DNA from: Candidatus Nomurabacteria bacterium RIFCSPLOWO2_01_FULL_33_24
GTDB lineage: Bacteria > Patescibacteriota > Minisyncoccia > Phycocordibacterales > MFUP01
Assembly: GCA_001785735.1 (NCBI GenBank)
Contig: MFUP01000008.1
Coordinates: forward strand, 1-46,086
Reading direction: 5' to 3'
Length of the DNA: 46,086 nt
Shown: positions 7,341-15,832 of the stretch, in pieces
How the letters are laid out: each line of letters begins with the position of its first letter
Numbering within the stretch: position 1 is the first letter of the stretch
Position numbers and translations under genes: made by a program
The notes under the pieces: model-generated
What the model saw: only the letters and a program-made list of their open reading frames with translations
The model's database searches: none
What the model was told of the DNA's origin: nothing

Positions 7341-7985
7341 ATGAGCGAAATGCAATCAGTAATTCAATCCCTTGGTGCCCTCCCCTATGGTGGCATTTTT
7401 GTTTTATTTACGGTGATCAATGCGCTAATTCCTTTTCCGGAAGAGTTATTGATTATTGGGCTTGGTTACTTAGGTCAAATGGGGGCAATTAATATTTTTA
7501 TTGCTACTCCCTTGGCAATTCTTGGTTTAATTATTAGTGATGTTATTATTTTTTCTTTGATTAAAAGTGGAAATAAATATATTATTCGTCTTTCTAATAA
7601 GTTATTTGGAAACTTTGATGAAAACCAAGAATTTGTTGATAAACATATCAGAAAAATTATATTCTTCTCCCGTTTTGTTTTCGGTTTTCGTTTTATTGGG
7701 TTATTTACTGCTGGTTTTAAAAAAGTTTCTTTTAGAACATTTATTTTTTATGATCTCTCGGCCATTATTATTCTAGTTCTCTCTTTGGTATTTATTGGTG
7801 TTTATTTTCAATCTCGGTTTGAAAAGATTTTTGCTGGAATTGAAACCATAAGACACATTGGTTTTTTGGCAATCACCACTATTTTGATATTATTTTTGGG
7901 TCGAATAATTAGGCGGAAGATTTTAAAGTTTATGATAATAACAAAAAATAATAATAAAAATAATAAAATTGATGAAAATAAATAA
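7341..7985 (+). CDS. DedA-family membrane protein
   Basis: A 214-aa inner-membrane protein of the DedA/SNARE-associated family, whose better-studied members flip lipids such as undecaprenyl phosphate or phosphatidylethanolamine. Visible marks are the acidic re-entrant motif INALIPFPEELLIIGLGYLG, the later FSRFVFGFRFIGLFTAGF arginine-containing motif, and several hydrophobic helices. The tail is Asn/Lys-rich. It starts 18 nt after the DUF2779 stop; a TATAAA box (7329-7334) 6 nt before the ATG suggests its own leaderless transcript. An inner frame at 7567-7776 is a shadow. Confidence 0.88.
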   Translation: MSEMQSVIQSLGALPYGGIFVLFTVINALIPFPEELLIIGLGYLGQMGAINIFIATPLAILGLIISDVIIFSLIKSGNKYIIRLSNKLFGNFDENQEFVDKHIRKIIFFSRFVFGFRFIGLFTAGFKKVSFRTFIFYDLSAIIILVLSLVFIGVYFQSRFEKIFAGIETIRHIGFLAITTILILFLGRIIRRKILKFMIITKNNNKNNKIDENK

Positions 7986-8006
7986 AAACCCCGCTGAGCG
8001 GGGTTT
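7986..8006. terminator. Terminator shared by dedA and the GNAT gene
   Basis: AAACCCCGC-TGA-GCGGGGTTT. The minus strand continues TTTTTATTT, so it is the better terminator for the leftward GNAT gene; plus-strand T's are few. Confidence 0.75.
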
Positions 8007-8016
8007 AAAATTAGTT

Positions 8017-8607
8017 CTACTTCAAATTATTTTCCTTTTGATATTTTTTCCAAAGCGGAAGCCAATCTTTCTTGTAAACAGCTAGCAAAACTTCATCACA
8101 ATAACTTCCTCTAACAAAAAATTGTTTTTTCCTTAACCCCTCAATTTGGTAACCGCATTTTTGATTATATTTTTGACTCCTTTTATTAAAATCATAAGCG
8201 GTTGAACAAATTTTTCTTAAATTAAGAGTATTGAAGGCATAATTTAATAAAATCATTTTAGCGTCAGTTCCATAACCTTTCCCCCAATATTCTTTTTCTC
8301 CAAGACAAGCTCCGGTAAAAGCTGTTTTACTAATCCAGTTAATTCTATGTAGGCCCATTAATCCTACTAAACGAGAATCTTCCCTTGTTTCTATTGAGAG
8401 GATAACATTATCGTTTTTACCCACCTGATTGTCAAACCAGTTTTCTTCGTCCCTTATTGTTTTAGGAAAGACTGAAGAAAGATAAAAACGAACCTCTGGG
8501 TCATTAAAAAAACGAGTAAATAATTCTAAATCTGTTTCTTTTCTAATAGGGCGAAGGATAACTTTATTTCCTTCTAGGAAAATAATTTTTTCTTTTTTTT
8601 CTTTCAT
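8017..8607 (-). CDS. GNAT-family N-acetyltransferase (RimJ/RimL type)
   Basis: A 196-aa acetyltransferase. It opens with a beta strand (NKVILRPIRKETDLELFTRFFNDPEVRFYL) typical of the RimJ/RimL subgroup. The acetyl-CoA-binding motif is visible as EYWGKGYGTDAKMILLNYAF, followed by LNLRKICSTAYDFNKRSQKYNQKCGYQIEG. Substrates in this subgroup include ribosomal-protein N-termini, amino acids and antibiotics; none can be assigned here. It lies downstream of the 35-aa ORF, behind that ORF's terminator. Confidence 0.88.
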   Translation of the reverse strand: MKEKKEKIIFLEGNKVILRPIRKETDLELFTRFFNDPEVRFYLSSVFPKTIRDEENWFDNQVGKNDNVILSIETREDSRLVGLMGLHRINWISKTAFTGACLGEKEYWGKGYGTDAKMILLNYAFNTLNLRKICSTAYDFNKRSQKYNQKCGYQIEGLRKKQFFVRGSYCDEVLLAVYKKDWLPLWKKYQKENNLK

Positions 8608-8633
8608 TTTTTAATTTTTAAATGAACAAAATA

Positions 8634-8667
8634 AAAACTGCCCAATCTTAGGGCAGTTTTTATTTTT
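8634..8667. terminator. Terminator after the 35-aa ORF
   Basis: A perfect 10-bp stem AAAACTGCCC/GGGCAGTTTT (8634-8643, 8651-8660), with T-rich flanks on both strands. On the minus strand it would end the transcript of the 35-aa ORF before the GNAT gene. Confidence 0.75.
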
Positions 8668-8682
8668 AAACCAAATAACTTG

Positions 8683-8790
8683 TTAATATCTTAAGGAGTT
8701 TTGAAAAACAAAAATTGCCCAAACATTTTGGAAAGGGGAGACTATCCCATTTAAGGCAGTTATTCTTTTTTCTAATCTTTGATTTTCCAT
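8683..8790 (-). CDS. 35-aa ORF, possible micro-protein
   Basis: A short frame MENQRLEKRITALNGIVSPF... with a charged helix followed by an aromatic, hydrophobic half (NVWAIFVFQNSLRY), so it could be amphipathic or membrane-associated. Support comes from its signals: a TATATA box 6 nt before the ATG (8797-8802), as at many genes here, and a strong hairpin terminator after the stop. It lies divergently from pheS. It could instead be a leader peptide or part of a non-coding transcript. Confidence 0.4.
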   Translation of the reverse strand: MENQRLEKRITALNGIVSPFQNVWAIFVFQNSLRY

Positions 8791-8867
8791 AATGCTTATA
8801 TAATAACAATATACAATAAATTTGTCAAGTTTGAGATTATTTAGTTTAAAAAAGCTTGGTTTTGTTA

Positions 8868-8873
8868 TATAAT
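8868..8873 (+). promoter_or_regulatory. -10 box of pheST
   Basis: TATAAT 8 nt before ATG 8882. An in-frame TTG at 8873 overlaps the box and is therefore unlikely to be the start. Confidence 0.65.
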
Positions 8874-8881
8874 TGATTAAT

Positions 8882-9613
8882 ATGGATAAAAATAAAGGAC
8901 ATCTCCACCCCCTAACAATTATTATCCAAGATATGGTGACTATTTTTTCAGAATTAGGTTTCTCAGTAGCCTTTGGTCCAGAAATTGAGTCAGAAGAAAA
9001 TAATTTTGATTTATTAAATATTCCCAAAGACCATCCTGCTCGGGATATGTGGGACACTTTTTTTATTAAAAATGAAGAACAGAAGGTGTTAAGAACTCAC
9101 ACCTCGCCGGTTCAAATTAGATACATGAGAGGAAAACAACCCCCTTTCAGAATTATTTCTCCAGGAAAGACTTTTCGTTACGAAGCCACCGACCTTACTC
9201 ATGAAGCCCAATTTTTTCAATTAGAAGGATTAATAATTGATAAAAAAACATCTCTCGCCGAATTAAAAGGAACTTTAAATTATTTTCTTAAAAAAATATT
9301 TAACAACGAAAATATAGAAACTAGGTTTAGACCAAGTTATTTTCCATTCGTTGAACCGGGTTTTGAAGTGGATATGTCTTGTTCTCAATGTGAAAAGAAA
9401 GGATGTTCTTTTTGTAAACAGACTGGCTGGATTGAACTTCTCGGGGCAGGAATGGTTCACCCTAATGTTTTAAAAAATGTTGGCCTTGATCCAAAAAAAT
9501 ATCAAGGTTTTGCTTTTGGAGTGGGGGTTGATCGGGTAGCAATGCTTAAATATAGGATTGATGATATCCGATTATTATATCAAGGAGATTTAAGATTAGT
9601 TAATCAATTTTAA
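8882..9613 (+). CDS. pheS: Phenylalanine-tRNA ligase alpha subunit, N-terminally minimal
   Basis: The catalytic subunit of PheRS, charging tRNA-Phe as an alpha2beta2 enzyme with PheT. The 243-aa protein starts at GHLHPLT, the beginning of the class II catalytic core. Visible are motif 2 around RIISPGKTFRYEATDLTHEAQFFQLEG, the PSYFPFVEPGFEVD stretch, a four-cysteine insertion (CSQCEKKGCSFCKQTGW) and motif 3 in FGVGVDRVAMLKY. The roughly 85-residue N-terminal coiled coil that usually contacts tRNA-Phe is absent. pheT follows after 1 nt, so they form one operon. Confidence 0.96.
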   Translation: MDKNKGHLHPLTIIIQDMVTIFSELGFSVAFGPEIESEENNFDLLNIPKDHPARDMWDTFFIKNEEQKVLRTHTSPVQIRYMRGKQPPFRIISPGKTFRYEATDLTHEAQFFQLEGLIIDKKTSLAELKGTLNYFLKKIFNNENIETRFRPSYFPFVEPGFEVDMSCSQCEKKGCSFCKQTGWIELLGAGMVHPNVLKNVGLDPKKYQGFAFGVGVDRVAMLKYRIDDIRLLYQGDLRLVNQF

Positions 9614-9614
9614 T

Positions 9615-11495
9615 ATGCGTTTTTCTTATAATTGGATTCAAAATTATTTTAGTGATAAGTTGCCTGAACCAAAAGAATTGGCAGAAATTTTGACAATGAA
9701 GTCTTTTGAGGTAGAAGAAATTATTTCTCGTTCGACAGGTCTAGGGCAAGCGAATGATGATTTTATTCTAGAGATAGATGTTTTACCAAACAGATCACAT
9801 GATTGCCTCTCCCACTATGGAATAGCCAGAGATATTTCAGTTATTTTAAACAAAAAATTAAAAGAAGACAAAACAGAAAAAAATTTAGAAAGATATAAAC
9901 TATCTAAAAGTGAATTTAAAGTTGAAGTTTTAGATAAAGATAAATGCCGAAGATATATTGGGACGGAAATTAAAAATATAAAAGTGGCTTCATCTCCAGC
10001 GTGGTTGAAAGAAAAATTAGAAATAGTTGGGCAAAGATCTATTAATAATATTGTTGATCTTGCTAATTATATAATGCTTTCATTTGGGCAACCCCTTCAT
10101 GTTTTTGATGCTGGTAAATTAAGGGGTAAAAAGATAGTTGTTCGGAGAGCTAAAAATGGAGAGAAAATGACTACTCTAGACGGAGAAGAAAAGGAGCTAA
10201 ACGACTCAGTGTTGGTTATTTCTGACGGAGATACTCCCTTAGCTATTGCGGGCATAAGGGGGGGGGTAGGGGCGGAAGTTGACGAAAACACAAGGAATAT
10301 TGTCGTGGAATCAGCTAATTTCGAGTCAGTTAATATCAGGAAAATCTCTCGGAAACTAAATCTCTTTACTGATGCTTCAAAAAGGTTTGAAAACGAAATT
10401 ACACCCGAATTAGCTCAATTAGGAATGGCTAAAGTAGTAGAATTAATTATAGATATTGCCGGAACCGAAAAAACTGAAATTATGGAAGCAATAGATATTT
10501 ATCCTAAACCAGTTTCAAATTGGCAAATAGAAATAACAACCGAGGAAATAAATAAATTACTTGGATCAAATATTTCTAAAACAGAAATAAAAAATATTTT
10601 TAGGAGATTTAATTTTGAATTTTCTGAAAAAAATAACAAGTTTGATATAAAAATTCCAAATTACCGGCTTGATTTAAAAATAAAAACAGATCTAATAGAA
10701 GAAATAGGGAGAATTTATGGTTATGAGAAAATAGAAGCTAAAATTCCTGAATCCATAAAAATTTCAGAAATAAATAAAGAGTTTTATTACACTACTAAAA
10801 TTAGAAATATTTTGGTTTCACATGGGTTTTCAGAAGTTTATACTTATTCTTTTGTGGAAAAAGGAGAAATTGAAATAAGAAATCCGCTCGCCTCTGATAA
10901 AAAATTTTTAAGAAGTAATTTAACAGAGAGATTAAATAAAAGTAATGAATTAAATAACAAAAATTTACCATTGATTGGATTAAAAAAAACTAAAATTTTT
11001 GAAATAGGAAAAGTTTTTAATAAAAATAAAGAATATCTATCTTTAGCCTTAATTGGAGATAAAAAAAAAGAAACAACAGAAAAACTCTCAGAACAATTTG
11101 GAAATAAATTTGGAATTGAAACTAATTTAACAGAGCTAATAGAAAAACTCCCAGACCCAAAATCTTATGATGATTTGAACTTAGAATTATCTGCCAAAGA
11201 AATTAAATATCAGAAAATATCTTCTTATCCATTTATTCAAAGAGATATTGCTCTTTGGGTTCCAGAGGATATTAAAATTGAAGAGACCCAAAAGTTAATA
11301 AAAGAAAACGCCGGAGAACTGTTAGTTGTTGGACCAAATCTTTTTGATGAATTTCATAAAAAGGAAAGAGTTTCTTATGCCTTTAATATGGTTTTTCAAT
11401 CTCTAGAGCGCACTCTAACTGATGAAGAAGTAGGCAAGATAATGAAAAACATAGAAGCCAAAATAGCTCAAAATAAAGGGTGGGAAGTAAGGTAA
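9615..11495 (+). CDS. pheT: Phenylalanine-tRNA ligase beta subunit, without the EMAPII-like domain
   Basis: Partner of PheS. The protein is 626 aa against about 790-800 aa in E. coli. After the B1 start (MRFSYNWIQNYF...TMKSFEVEEI) it goes directly to ILEIDVLPNRSHDCLSHYGIARD, so the tRNA-binding OB/EMAPII-like insertion of about 110 residues is missing. The B3/B4 editing region (NIVDLANYIMLSFGQPLHVFDA, GIRGG) and the B5 region are present. The C-terminus holds the FDX-ACB anticodon-binding domain (YPFIQRDIALWVPEDI...SLERTLTDEEV). The pair relies on a reduced set of tRNA contacts. Confidence 0.95.
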   Translation: MRFSYNWIQNYFSDKLPEPKELAEILTMKSFEVEEIISRSTGLGQANDDFILEIDVLPNRSHDCLSHYGIARDISVILNKKLKEDKTEKNLERYKLSKSEFKVEVLDKDKCRRYIGTEIKNIKVASSPAWLKEKLEIVGQRSINNIVDLANYIMLSFGQPLHVFDAGKLRGKKIVVRRAKNGEKMTTLDGEEKELNDSVLVISDGDTPLAIAGIRGGVGAEVDENTRNIVVESANFESVNIRKISRKLNLFTDASKRFENEITPELAQLGMAKVVELIIDIAGTEKTEIMEAIDIYPKPVSNWQIEITTEEINKLLGSNISKTEIKNIFRRFNFEFSEKNNKFDIKIPNYRLDLKIKTDLIEEIGRIYGYEKIEAKIPESIKISEINKEFYYTTKIRNILVSHGFSEVYTYSFVEKGEIEIRNPLASDKKFLRSNLTERLNKSNELNNKNLPLIGLKKTKIFEIGKVFNKNKEYLSLALIGDKKKETTEKLSEQFGNKFGIETNLTELIEKLPDPKSYDDLNLELSAKEIKYQKISSYPFIQRDIALWVPEDIKIEETQKLIKENAGELLVVGPNLFDEFHKKERVSYAFNMVFQSLERTLTDEEVGKIMKNIEAKIAQNKGWEVR

Positions 11496-11527
11496 ATTAG
11501 GGATAAAAGTTATACACAATTTTGGAG

Positions 11528-11556
11528 AAAATCCTTGTTTTTAAAGGATTTTTTTA
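11528..11556 (+). terminator. pheST terminator
   Basis: A 9-bp stem AAAATCCTT/AAGGATTTT (11528-11536, 11544-11552) followed by a T run. It ends just before the gyrB -10 box. Confidence 0.75.
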
Positions 11557-11557
11557 G

Positions 11558-11563
11558 TAAAAT
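11558..11563 (+). promoter_or_regulatory. -10 box of gyrB
   Basis: TAAAAT 6 nt before ATG 11570; the upstream promoter part overlaps the pheST terminator. Confidence 0.55.
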
Positions 11564-11569
11564 AGAGTT

Positions 11570-13552
11570 ATGAAAAAGGAAGAGGAGAAAGGGAAAAAAA
11601 CCAAAGACAGAGGGTCTTATACAGCCAAAGATATATCTGTTTTGGAGGGGCTAGAACCGGTTAGAAAAAGACCGGGAATGTATATCGGGGGAACCGGAGA
11701 AGAAGGTCTTCATCATTTAATTTGGGAGATTTTTGATAATGCTCGAGACGAAGCGATGGTTGGTTTTTGTGATACTGTGGAAATTGTTCTTTTACCAAAT
11801 AATCGAGTTCGCATTACTGATAATGGCCGAGGAATCCCAGTTGATATTCATCAAGGAACAAAAGTTTCCGCCCTAGAAACAATCATGACTACTCTTCATG
11901 CCGGAGGAAAATTTGGACAGGGAAGTTATCAATTTTCTGGAGGACTTCACGGAGTTGGAGCATCTGTCGTGAATGCTCTTTCTTCTTTTACCAAAGCGGA
12001 AGTTCATCGTGATGGAGGGGAATATATGCAAGAATATGCTAAAGGAAAGATAAAAAATAAAGTAAAAAAAATTAAAGCCTCAAAGAATATAGGAACTATT
12101 ATTACTTTTGTTCCAGATAAAGAAATTTTTGGTGATCTTAAATTTGATTTTGATAAAGTTGTTAATCACTTACGACAACAATCTTATTTAGTCAAAGGAT
12201 TTAGAATAGTGATTATTGATGCTAGAGAAGTTGAAGAAAAAATTGATGATAGCAATGTGTTTTTTTTCAAAGAACTTAGTTTAGAAGTTCCTTCAATCAC
12301 TTTTTATTTTGAAGGAGGATTGGTTTCTCTCGTTCAGTTTTATAATAAATTTCAAAAACCAATCCATGATAAAATTTTTCATGTTGAGAAAGAAACAGAA
12401 GGAGTAATCGTTGAAGTATCTTTGCAATATGTTGATGATATCAGTTCTCGAATTGTCGCTTTTGCTAACAATACCTATAATCCCGAAGGAGGAACTCATA
12501 TTACTGGATTTAAAACTTCTTTAACTAGATTTTTAAATAGTTACAGTAAAAAGAATAATCTTCTGAAAGAATCGGAGGGAAATTTCACCGGAGAAGATGT
12601 TTTGGAAGGGTTAACAGCTGTTGTCTCGGTTAAATTACAAGAAATTCAATTTGAAGGACAAACTAAGAGTAAGTTGGGAAGTCCTGAAGCGAGGGGAGCC
12701 GTGGAAACTGTTTTTGGTGATGCTTTTTCCGCTTTTCTTGAAGAGAACCCCGAAGTGGCCAAAGGAGTAGTTAATAAAGTATTTTTGGCCCTTAAGGCAC
12801 GAAAAGCAGCCAAGGCAGCTAAAGATAGTATCTTGCGAAAGGGAGCTATGGAAGGTCTAACTCTCCCGGGAAAATTAGCTGATTGTCAGACAAGAGACGC
12901 CAAACAAGCTGAAATTTTTATTGTTGAAGGTGACTCTGCCGGTGGTTCTGCCAAAATGGGAAGAGACCGAAAGACCCAAGCCATTTTACCTCTAAAAGGG
13001 AAAATTTTAAATGTAGAAAGAGCTCGAATCGATAAAATGATGGCTTTTGTTGAAATAAAAGCTCTCATTATCGCTTTAGGAACTTCAATTGGAGATACTT
13101 TTAATATAGAAAAAATCAGATATCACAAAATTATTATTGCCACTGATGCCGATGTTGATGGTGCCCACATTACAACTTTGCTCCTAACTCTCTTTTATAG
13201 ATACTTCAGACAAATTATTGAAGTTGGTTATCTTTATATTGCTCAACCCCCTCTTTATAAAATAAAAAAAGGGAAAGATGTTTCTTATGTTTATACTGAA
13301 GAAGAAAAAGATAAAATTACCAGAGGAGATGAAGAAGGTTTTACAATTCAACGTTATAAAGGGTTAGGAGAAATGAATCCTGATGAACTTTGGGAAACAA
13401 CGATGGATCCAGAAGTTAGGATTTTAAAACAAGTAAATATTGAAGATGCTCAAATGGCTGATAAAGTTTTCGATACCTTAATGGGGTCGGATGTTTTGCC
13501 TCGTAAAATATTTATTCAAACTCATGCCAAAATGGCTGAGATTGATATATGA
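11570..13552 (+). CDS. gyrB: DNA gyrase subunit B
   Basis: The ATPase and TOPRIM subunit of a type IIA topoisomerase. The 660-aa protein has a GHKL ATPase domain (EPVRKRPGMYIGGT, EIFDNARDEA, RITDNGRGIP, GGLHGVGASVVNAL), a transducer domain, and a TOPRIM domain with VEGDSAGGSAKMGRDR (Glu453) and DADVDG (Asp526, 528, 530). The end, KGLGEMNPDELWETTMDPE, is the usual GyrB C-terminus. Length and the SAGGSAKxGRDR motif favour GyrB over ParE, but single-enzyme lineages blur the two. The stop codon lies inside the -10 box of the next small gene. No gyrA is adjacent. Confidence 0.94.
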   Translation: MKKEEEKGKKTKDRGSYTAKDISVLEGLEPVRKRPGMYIGGTGEEGLHHLIWEIFDNARDEAMVGFCDTVEIVLLPNNRVRITDNGRGIPVDIHQGTKVSALETIMTTLHAGGKFGQGSYQFSGGLHGVGASVVNALSSFTKAEVHRDGGEYMQEYAKGKIKNKVKKIKASKNIGTIITFVPDKEIFGDLKFDFDKVVNHLRQQSYLVKGFRIVIIDAREVEEKIDDSNVFFFKELSLEVPSITFYFEGGLVSLVQFYNKFQKPIHDKIFHVEKETEGVIVEVSLQYVDDISSRIVAFANNTYNPEGGTHITGFKTSLTRFLNSYSKKNNLLKESEGNFTGEDVLEGLTAVVSVKLQEIQFEGQTKSKLGSPEARGAVETVFGDAFSAFLEENPEVAKGVVNKVFLALKARKAAKAAKDSILRKGAMEGLTLPGKLADCQTRDAKQAEIFIVEGDSAGGSAKMGRDRKTQAILPLKGKILNVERARIDKMMAFVEIKALIIALGTSIGDTFNIEKIRYHKIIIATDADVDGAHITTLLLTLFYRYFRQIIEVGYLYIAQPPLYKIKKGKDVSYVYTEEEKDKITRGDEEGFTIQRYKGLGEMNPDELWETTMDPEVRILKQVNIEDAQMADKVFDTLMGSDVLPRKIFIQTHAKMAEIDI

Positions 13553-13553
13553 T
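13548..13553 (+). promoter_or_regulatory. -10 box overlapping the gyrB stop
   Basis: TATGAT, 6 nt before ATG 13560; it contains the gyrB TGA stop. Confidence 0.45.
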
Positions 13554-13559
13554 AGAAAT

Positions 13560-13673
13560 ATGATAATTGTTAGAATAATAATCGCTATCATAATTATTTG
13601 GCTTCTAGCAAAAATTTTTCCCCTAGGTCAAATATTTAATGATATTGTCAATTTCATCGGAGGTTTATTTTAA
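13560..13673 (+). CDS. 37-aa single-span membrane peptide
   Basis: A short hydrophobic product: MIIVRIIIAIIIIWLLAKIF forms a transmembrane helix and is followed by PLGQIFNDIVNFIGGLF, probably a second amphipathic or membrane-lying part. A frame begins further upstream inside gyrB, but ATG 13560 has a TATGAT box 6 nt before it. A hairpin terminator (13688-13713) follows. The family is not recognised; it could be a small membrane regulator or a toxin-like peptide. Confidence 0.55.
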   Translation: MIIVRIIIAIIIIWLLAKIFPLGQIFNDIVNFIGGLF

Positions 13674-13687
13674 ATAAATCCAAAAAA

Positions 13688-13720
13688 AAACTTCTATTGG
13701 GGAAAAGAAGTTTCTTTATC
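13688..13720 (+). terminator. Terminator after the 37-aa gene
   Basis: An 8-bp stem AAACTTCT/AGAAGTTT followed by TCTTTAT. Its A-rich left flank could also work for thrS on the minus strand. Confidence 0.55.
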
Positions 13721-13765
13721 TTGAAATAGGTATTTAAGCGAGAATGTTGTCTCAATCGGTGTTTT

Positions 13766-15505
13766 TTATCTTCTCTCTTTTATTTCTCCTTTTATTTTCT
13801 TAATAAATTCTTCCGTTTTTATTTCTTTTAATTTTTGATCATTCCTTCCTTCCACGGTAATAGTTTTATTTTTTATTTCTTCTTCTCCGACAATAATTAA
13901 GTAGGGGATTCTTTGTGTCTTGGCATTTCTGATTTTTTTCCCTAGACTTTCATTTTCATTATGAAGTTCTACTCGAAGATCTTCTTTTTTAAATTGACTG
14001 TATATTTGCTCGGCGTAACTATTTTGTTTTTCTGAAATTGGGAGAATGGCTATTTGAACAGGGGACAACCAAACTGGAAACGCTCCGACATAGTGTTCAA
14101 GTAAAATCATGATAAATCTCTCCGGGGAACCGATTATTGCCCTATGTAACATCACGGGACTTTTTTCTTTTCCATCTTTATCCGTATAAACAAGACTAAA
14201 TTTTTGAGGCGTCACAAAATCAATCTGAATAGTTGAAAGTTGCCACTCTCTCCCAAGAGCATCGGTGGCAATTAAATCCATTTTTGGGGCATAAAAAGCG
14301 GCTTCTCCCGGACCGTCAAAATATTCAATATTATTTCTTTGCATAATTTCTTCAGTCCATTTTTCAACCCTGTCCCAAACTTTTGGATCACCTGAATATT
14401 TTTCAGGGCGCCTAAGATCTCTTGTTGAAAGTCTATATTTATATTTTAAACCAAATGTTTTCATTACTTCTTTAATCATATTCAACATATTATCTATTTC
14501 TTTATTAACCTGATCTTCTCTGCAGAAAATATGACAATCATCTTGTGAAAAAGATCTAACTCTAGCCAAACCGCTCAATTCCCCCGGTTTTTCATCCCTG
14601 TAAAGCATGGCAAAGTCTGTATATCGTAAAGGTAAATCTCGATAACTTCTCATTTTGCCAGCATAAATTTGAGTATGTTGAGGGCAATTCATCGGTTTAA
14701 GATAAAACTCCTCTTTTGAATAATTAGAAATTACTTTGAACATTCCATCTTTGTATTTATCATAATGACCAGATGTTTTAAAAAGATCCGCTTTGGCAAT
14801 TTGTGGTGTCCAAACTTGAGTACAATCAGATTTTAATTGCAAAGATTCAATATAATCATTAAGTAATCTTCTTATAAGGGCGCCTTTTGGAGTATATAGA
14901 GGCAAACCACTACCAATTAGTTCTGAAAAAGTAAACAAATCCAGTTCCTTGCCCAATTTGCGATGATCTCTTTTTTCGGCTTCTTTTATCATCTTTTCAT
15001 ATTCTTCCAATTCCTTTTTTGTTTTGAAAGCTAATCCGTAAACGCGCGTAAGCATCGGATTTTTTTCGTCGCCGCGCCAATAGGCGCCGGCTATTCTATC
15101 CAATTTCCAACTGCCAAATGGCACCTTTGACATATTATCTATATGCCCGCCACGGCACAAGTCCTCAAAATCGCCGGATTTATAAAAAGTAATCGGCTCG
15201 CCGTTCTTTTCAATTTCTTCTATTAGTTCTAATTTATACGAATTATTTTTGAAAAATTCTTTGGCTTCGGCGGGTTTAATTTCATGTCTTTCAAATTTGT
15301 TCCAAGTTGGCAGAATTTTTTTCATCATAGCTTCAATTTTAGGTAAATCGTCCTCGCTGATTTTTAGGTTGTCAAAATCGTAATAAAAACCGTCGTCCAC
15401 GGCCGGTCCGAGAGTGGGCTGAGCGTTCGGATAAAGCTCTAAAACCGCCGCCGCCAGCAGATGTGTCAAAGAATGTCTTTTGTTTTCTAAATTATCTTTT
15501 GTCAT
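13766..15505 (-). CDS. thrS: Threonine-tRNA ligase without TGS domain
   Basis: A class II synthetase charging tRNA-Thr, 579 aa against about 640 in E. coli. It begins directly at the editing (SAD) domain: HSLTHLL supplies the HxxxH pair and DLCRGGHIDN the Cys/His motif. The N-terminal TGS domain of typical bacterial ThrRS is therefore missing while editing is kept. The catalytic core shows KPMNCPQHTQIY (zinc cysteine), the RVRSFSQDDCHIFC motif-2 region and LHRAIIGSPERFIMILLEHY (motif 3). The anticodon-binding domain lies at the end. A TATGAT box (15514-15519) ends 8 nt before the ATG. It is divergent from rpmF. Confidence 0.95.
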   Translation of the reverse strand: MTKDNLENKRHSLTHLLAAAVLELYPNAQPTLGPAVDDGFYYDFDNLKISEDDLPKIEAMMKKILPTWNKFERHEIKPAEAKEFFKNNSYKLELIEEIEKNGEPITFYKSGDFEDLCRGGHIDNMSKVPFGSWKLDRIAGAYWRGDEKNPMLTRVYGLAFKTKKELEEYEKMIKEAEKRDHRKLGKELDLFTFSELIGSGLPLYTPKGALIRRLLNDYIESLQLKSDCTQVWTPQIAKADLFKTSGHYDKYKDGMFKVISNYSKEEFYLKPMNCPQHTQIYAGKMRSYRDLPLRYTDFAMLYRDEKPGELSGLARVRSFSQDDCHIFCREDQVNKEIDNMLNMIKEVMKTFGLKYKYRLSTRDLRRPEKYSGDPKVWDRVEKWTEEIMQRNNIEYFDGPGEAAFYAPKMDLIATDALGREWQLSTIQIDFVTPQKFSLVYTDKDGKEKSPVMLHRAIIGSPERFIMILLEHYVGAFPVWLSPVQIAILPISEKQNSYAEQIYSQFKKEDLRVELHNENESLGKKIRNAKTQRIPYLIIVGEEEIKNKTITVEGRNDQKLKEIKTEEFIKKIKGEIKERR

Positions 15506-15513
15506 ATTTATTT

Positions 15514-15519
15514 ATCATA
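15514..15519 (-). promoter_or_regulatory. -10 box of thrS
   Basis: TATGAT on the minus strand, 8 nt before ATG 15505. Confidence 0.5.
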
Positions 15520-15571
15520 TCACTTTAAATTAATAATTTAAAGGTTTTATTGCTTTTTTAACTGAAATAAG

Positions 15572-15577
15572 TATACT
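15572..15577 (+). promoter_or_regulatory. -10 box of rpmF
   Basis: TATACT 6 nt before ATG 15584, with a TTGCTT -35-like box 16 nt upstream of it (15550-15555). Confidence 0.6.
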
Positions 15578-15583
15578 AATTAT

Positions 15584-15811
15584 ATGTCAGTTAGAATGCG
15601 ACACACAAGAGCTCATACTAAAAACAGACGATCCCATCATGCCTTAAAGGGACCGGCTGTTTCCAAGTGTAGTAATTGTAGCGAATCTCATATTCGTCAC
15701 AAAGCTTGTTTGAAATGTGGTTCGTATCGAGGCCGACAAGTTATTGATGTTGTTAAAAAATTAAAAAAGAAACAACAAAGAATAAAAGAAAAAGAAAAAC
15801 AACAACAATAA
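15584..15811 (+). CDS. rpmF: 50S ribosomal protein L32
   Basis: A 75-aa L32 of the zinc-binding type: CSNC and CLKC (SKCSNCSESHIRHKACLKCG) flank the ribbon, and the N-terminus MRHTRAHTKNRRSHHALKGP contacts 23S rRNA in the family. The usual length is about 57-60 aa; here a Lys/Gln-rich tail (KKKQQRIKEKEKQQQ) extends it. It starts a rightward run with nusB-Nudix, rnc and smc. Confidence 0.95.
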   Translation: MSVRMRHTRAHTKNRRSHHALKGPAVSKCSNCSESHIRHKACLKCGSYRGRQVIDVVKKLKKKQQRIKEKEKQQQ

Positions 15812-15832
15812 TAATAACCATTGATACTAACT

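Noticed and set aside
8634-8790. T-box or attenuator controlling pheST
   Set aside because: The hairpins lie on the far side of the pheS promoter and pheS appears leaderless, so no leader RNA is available for attenuation.
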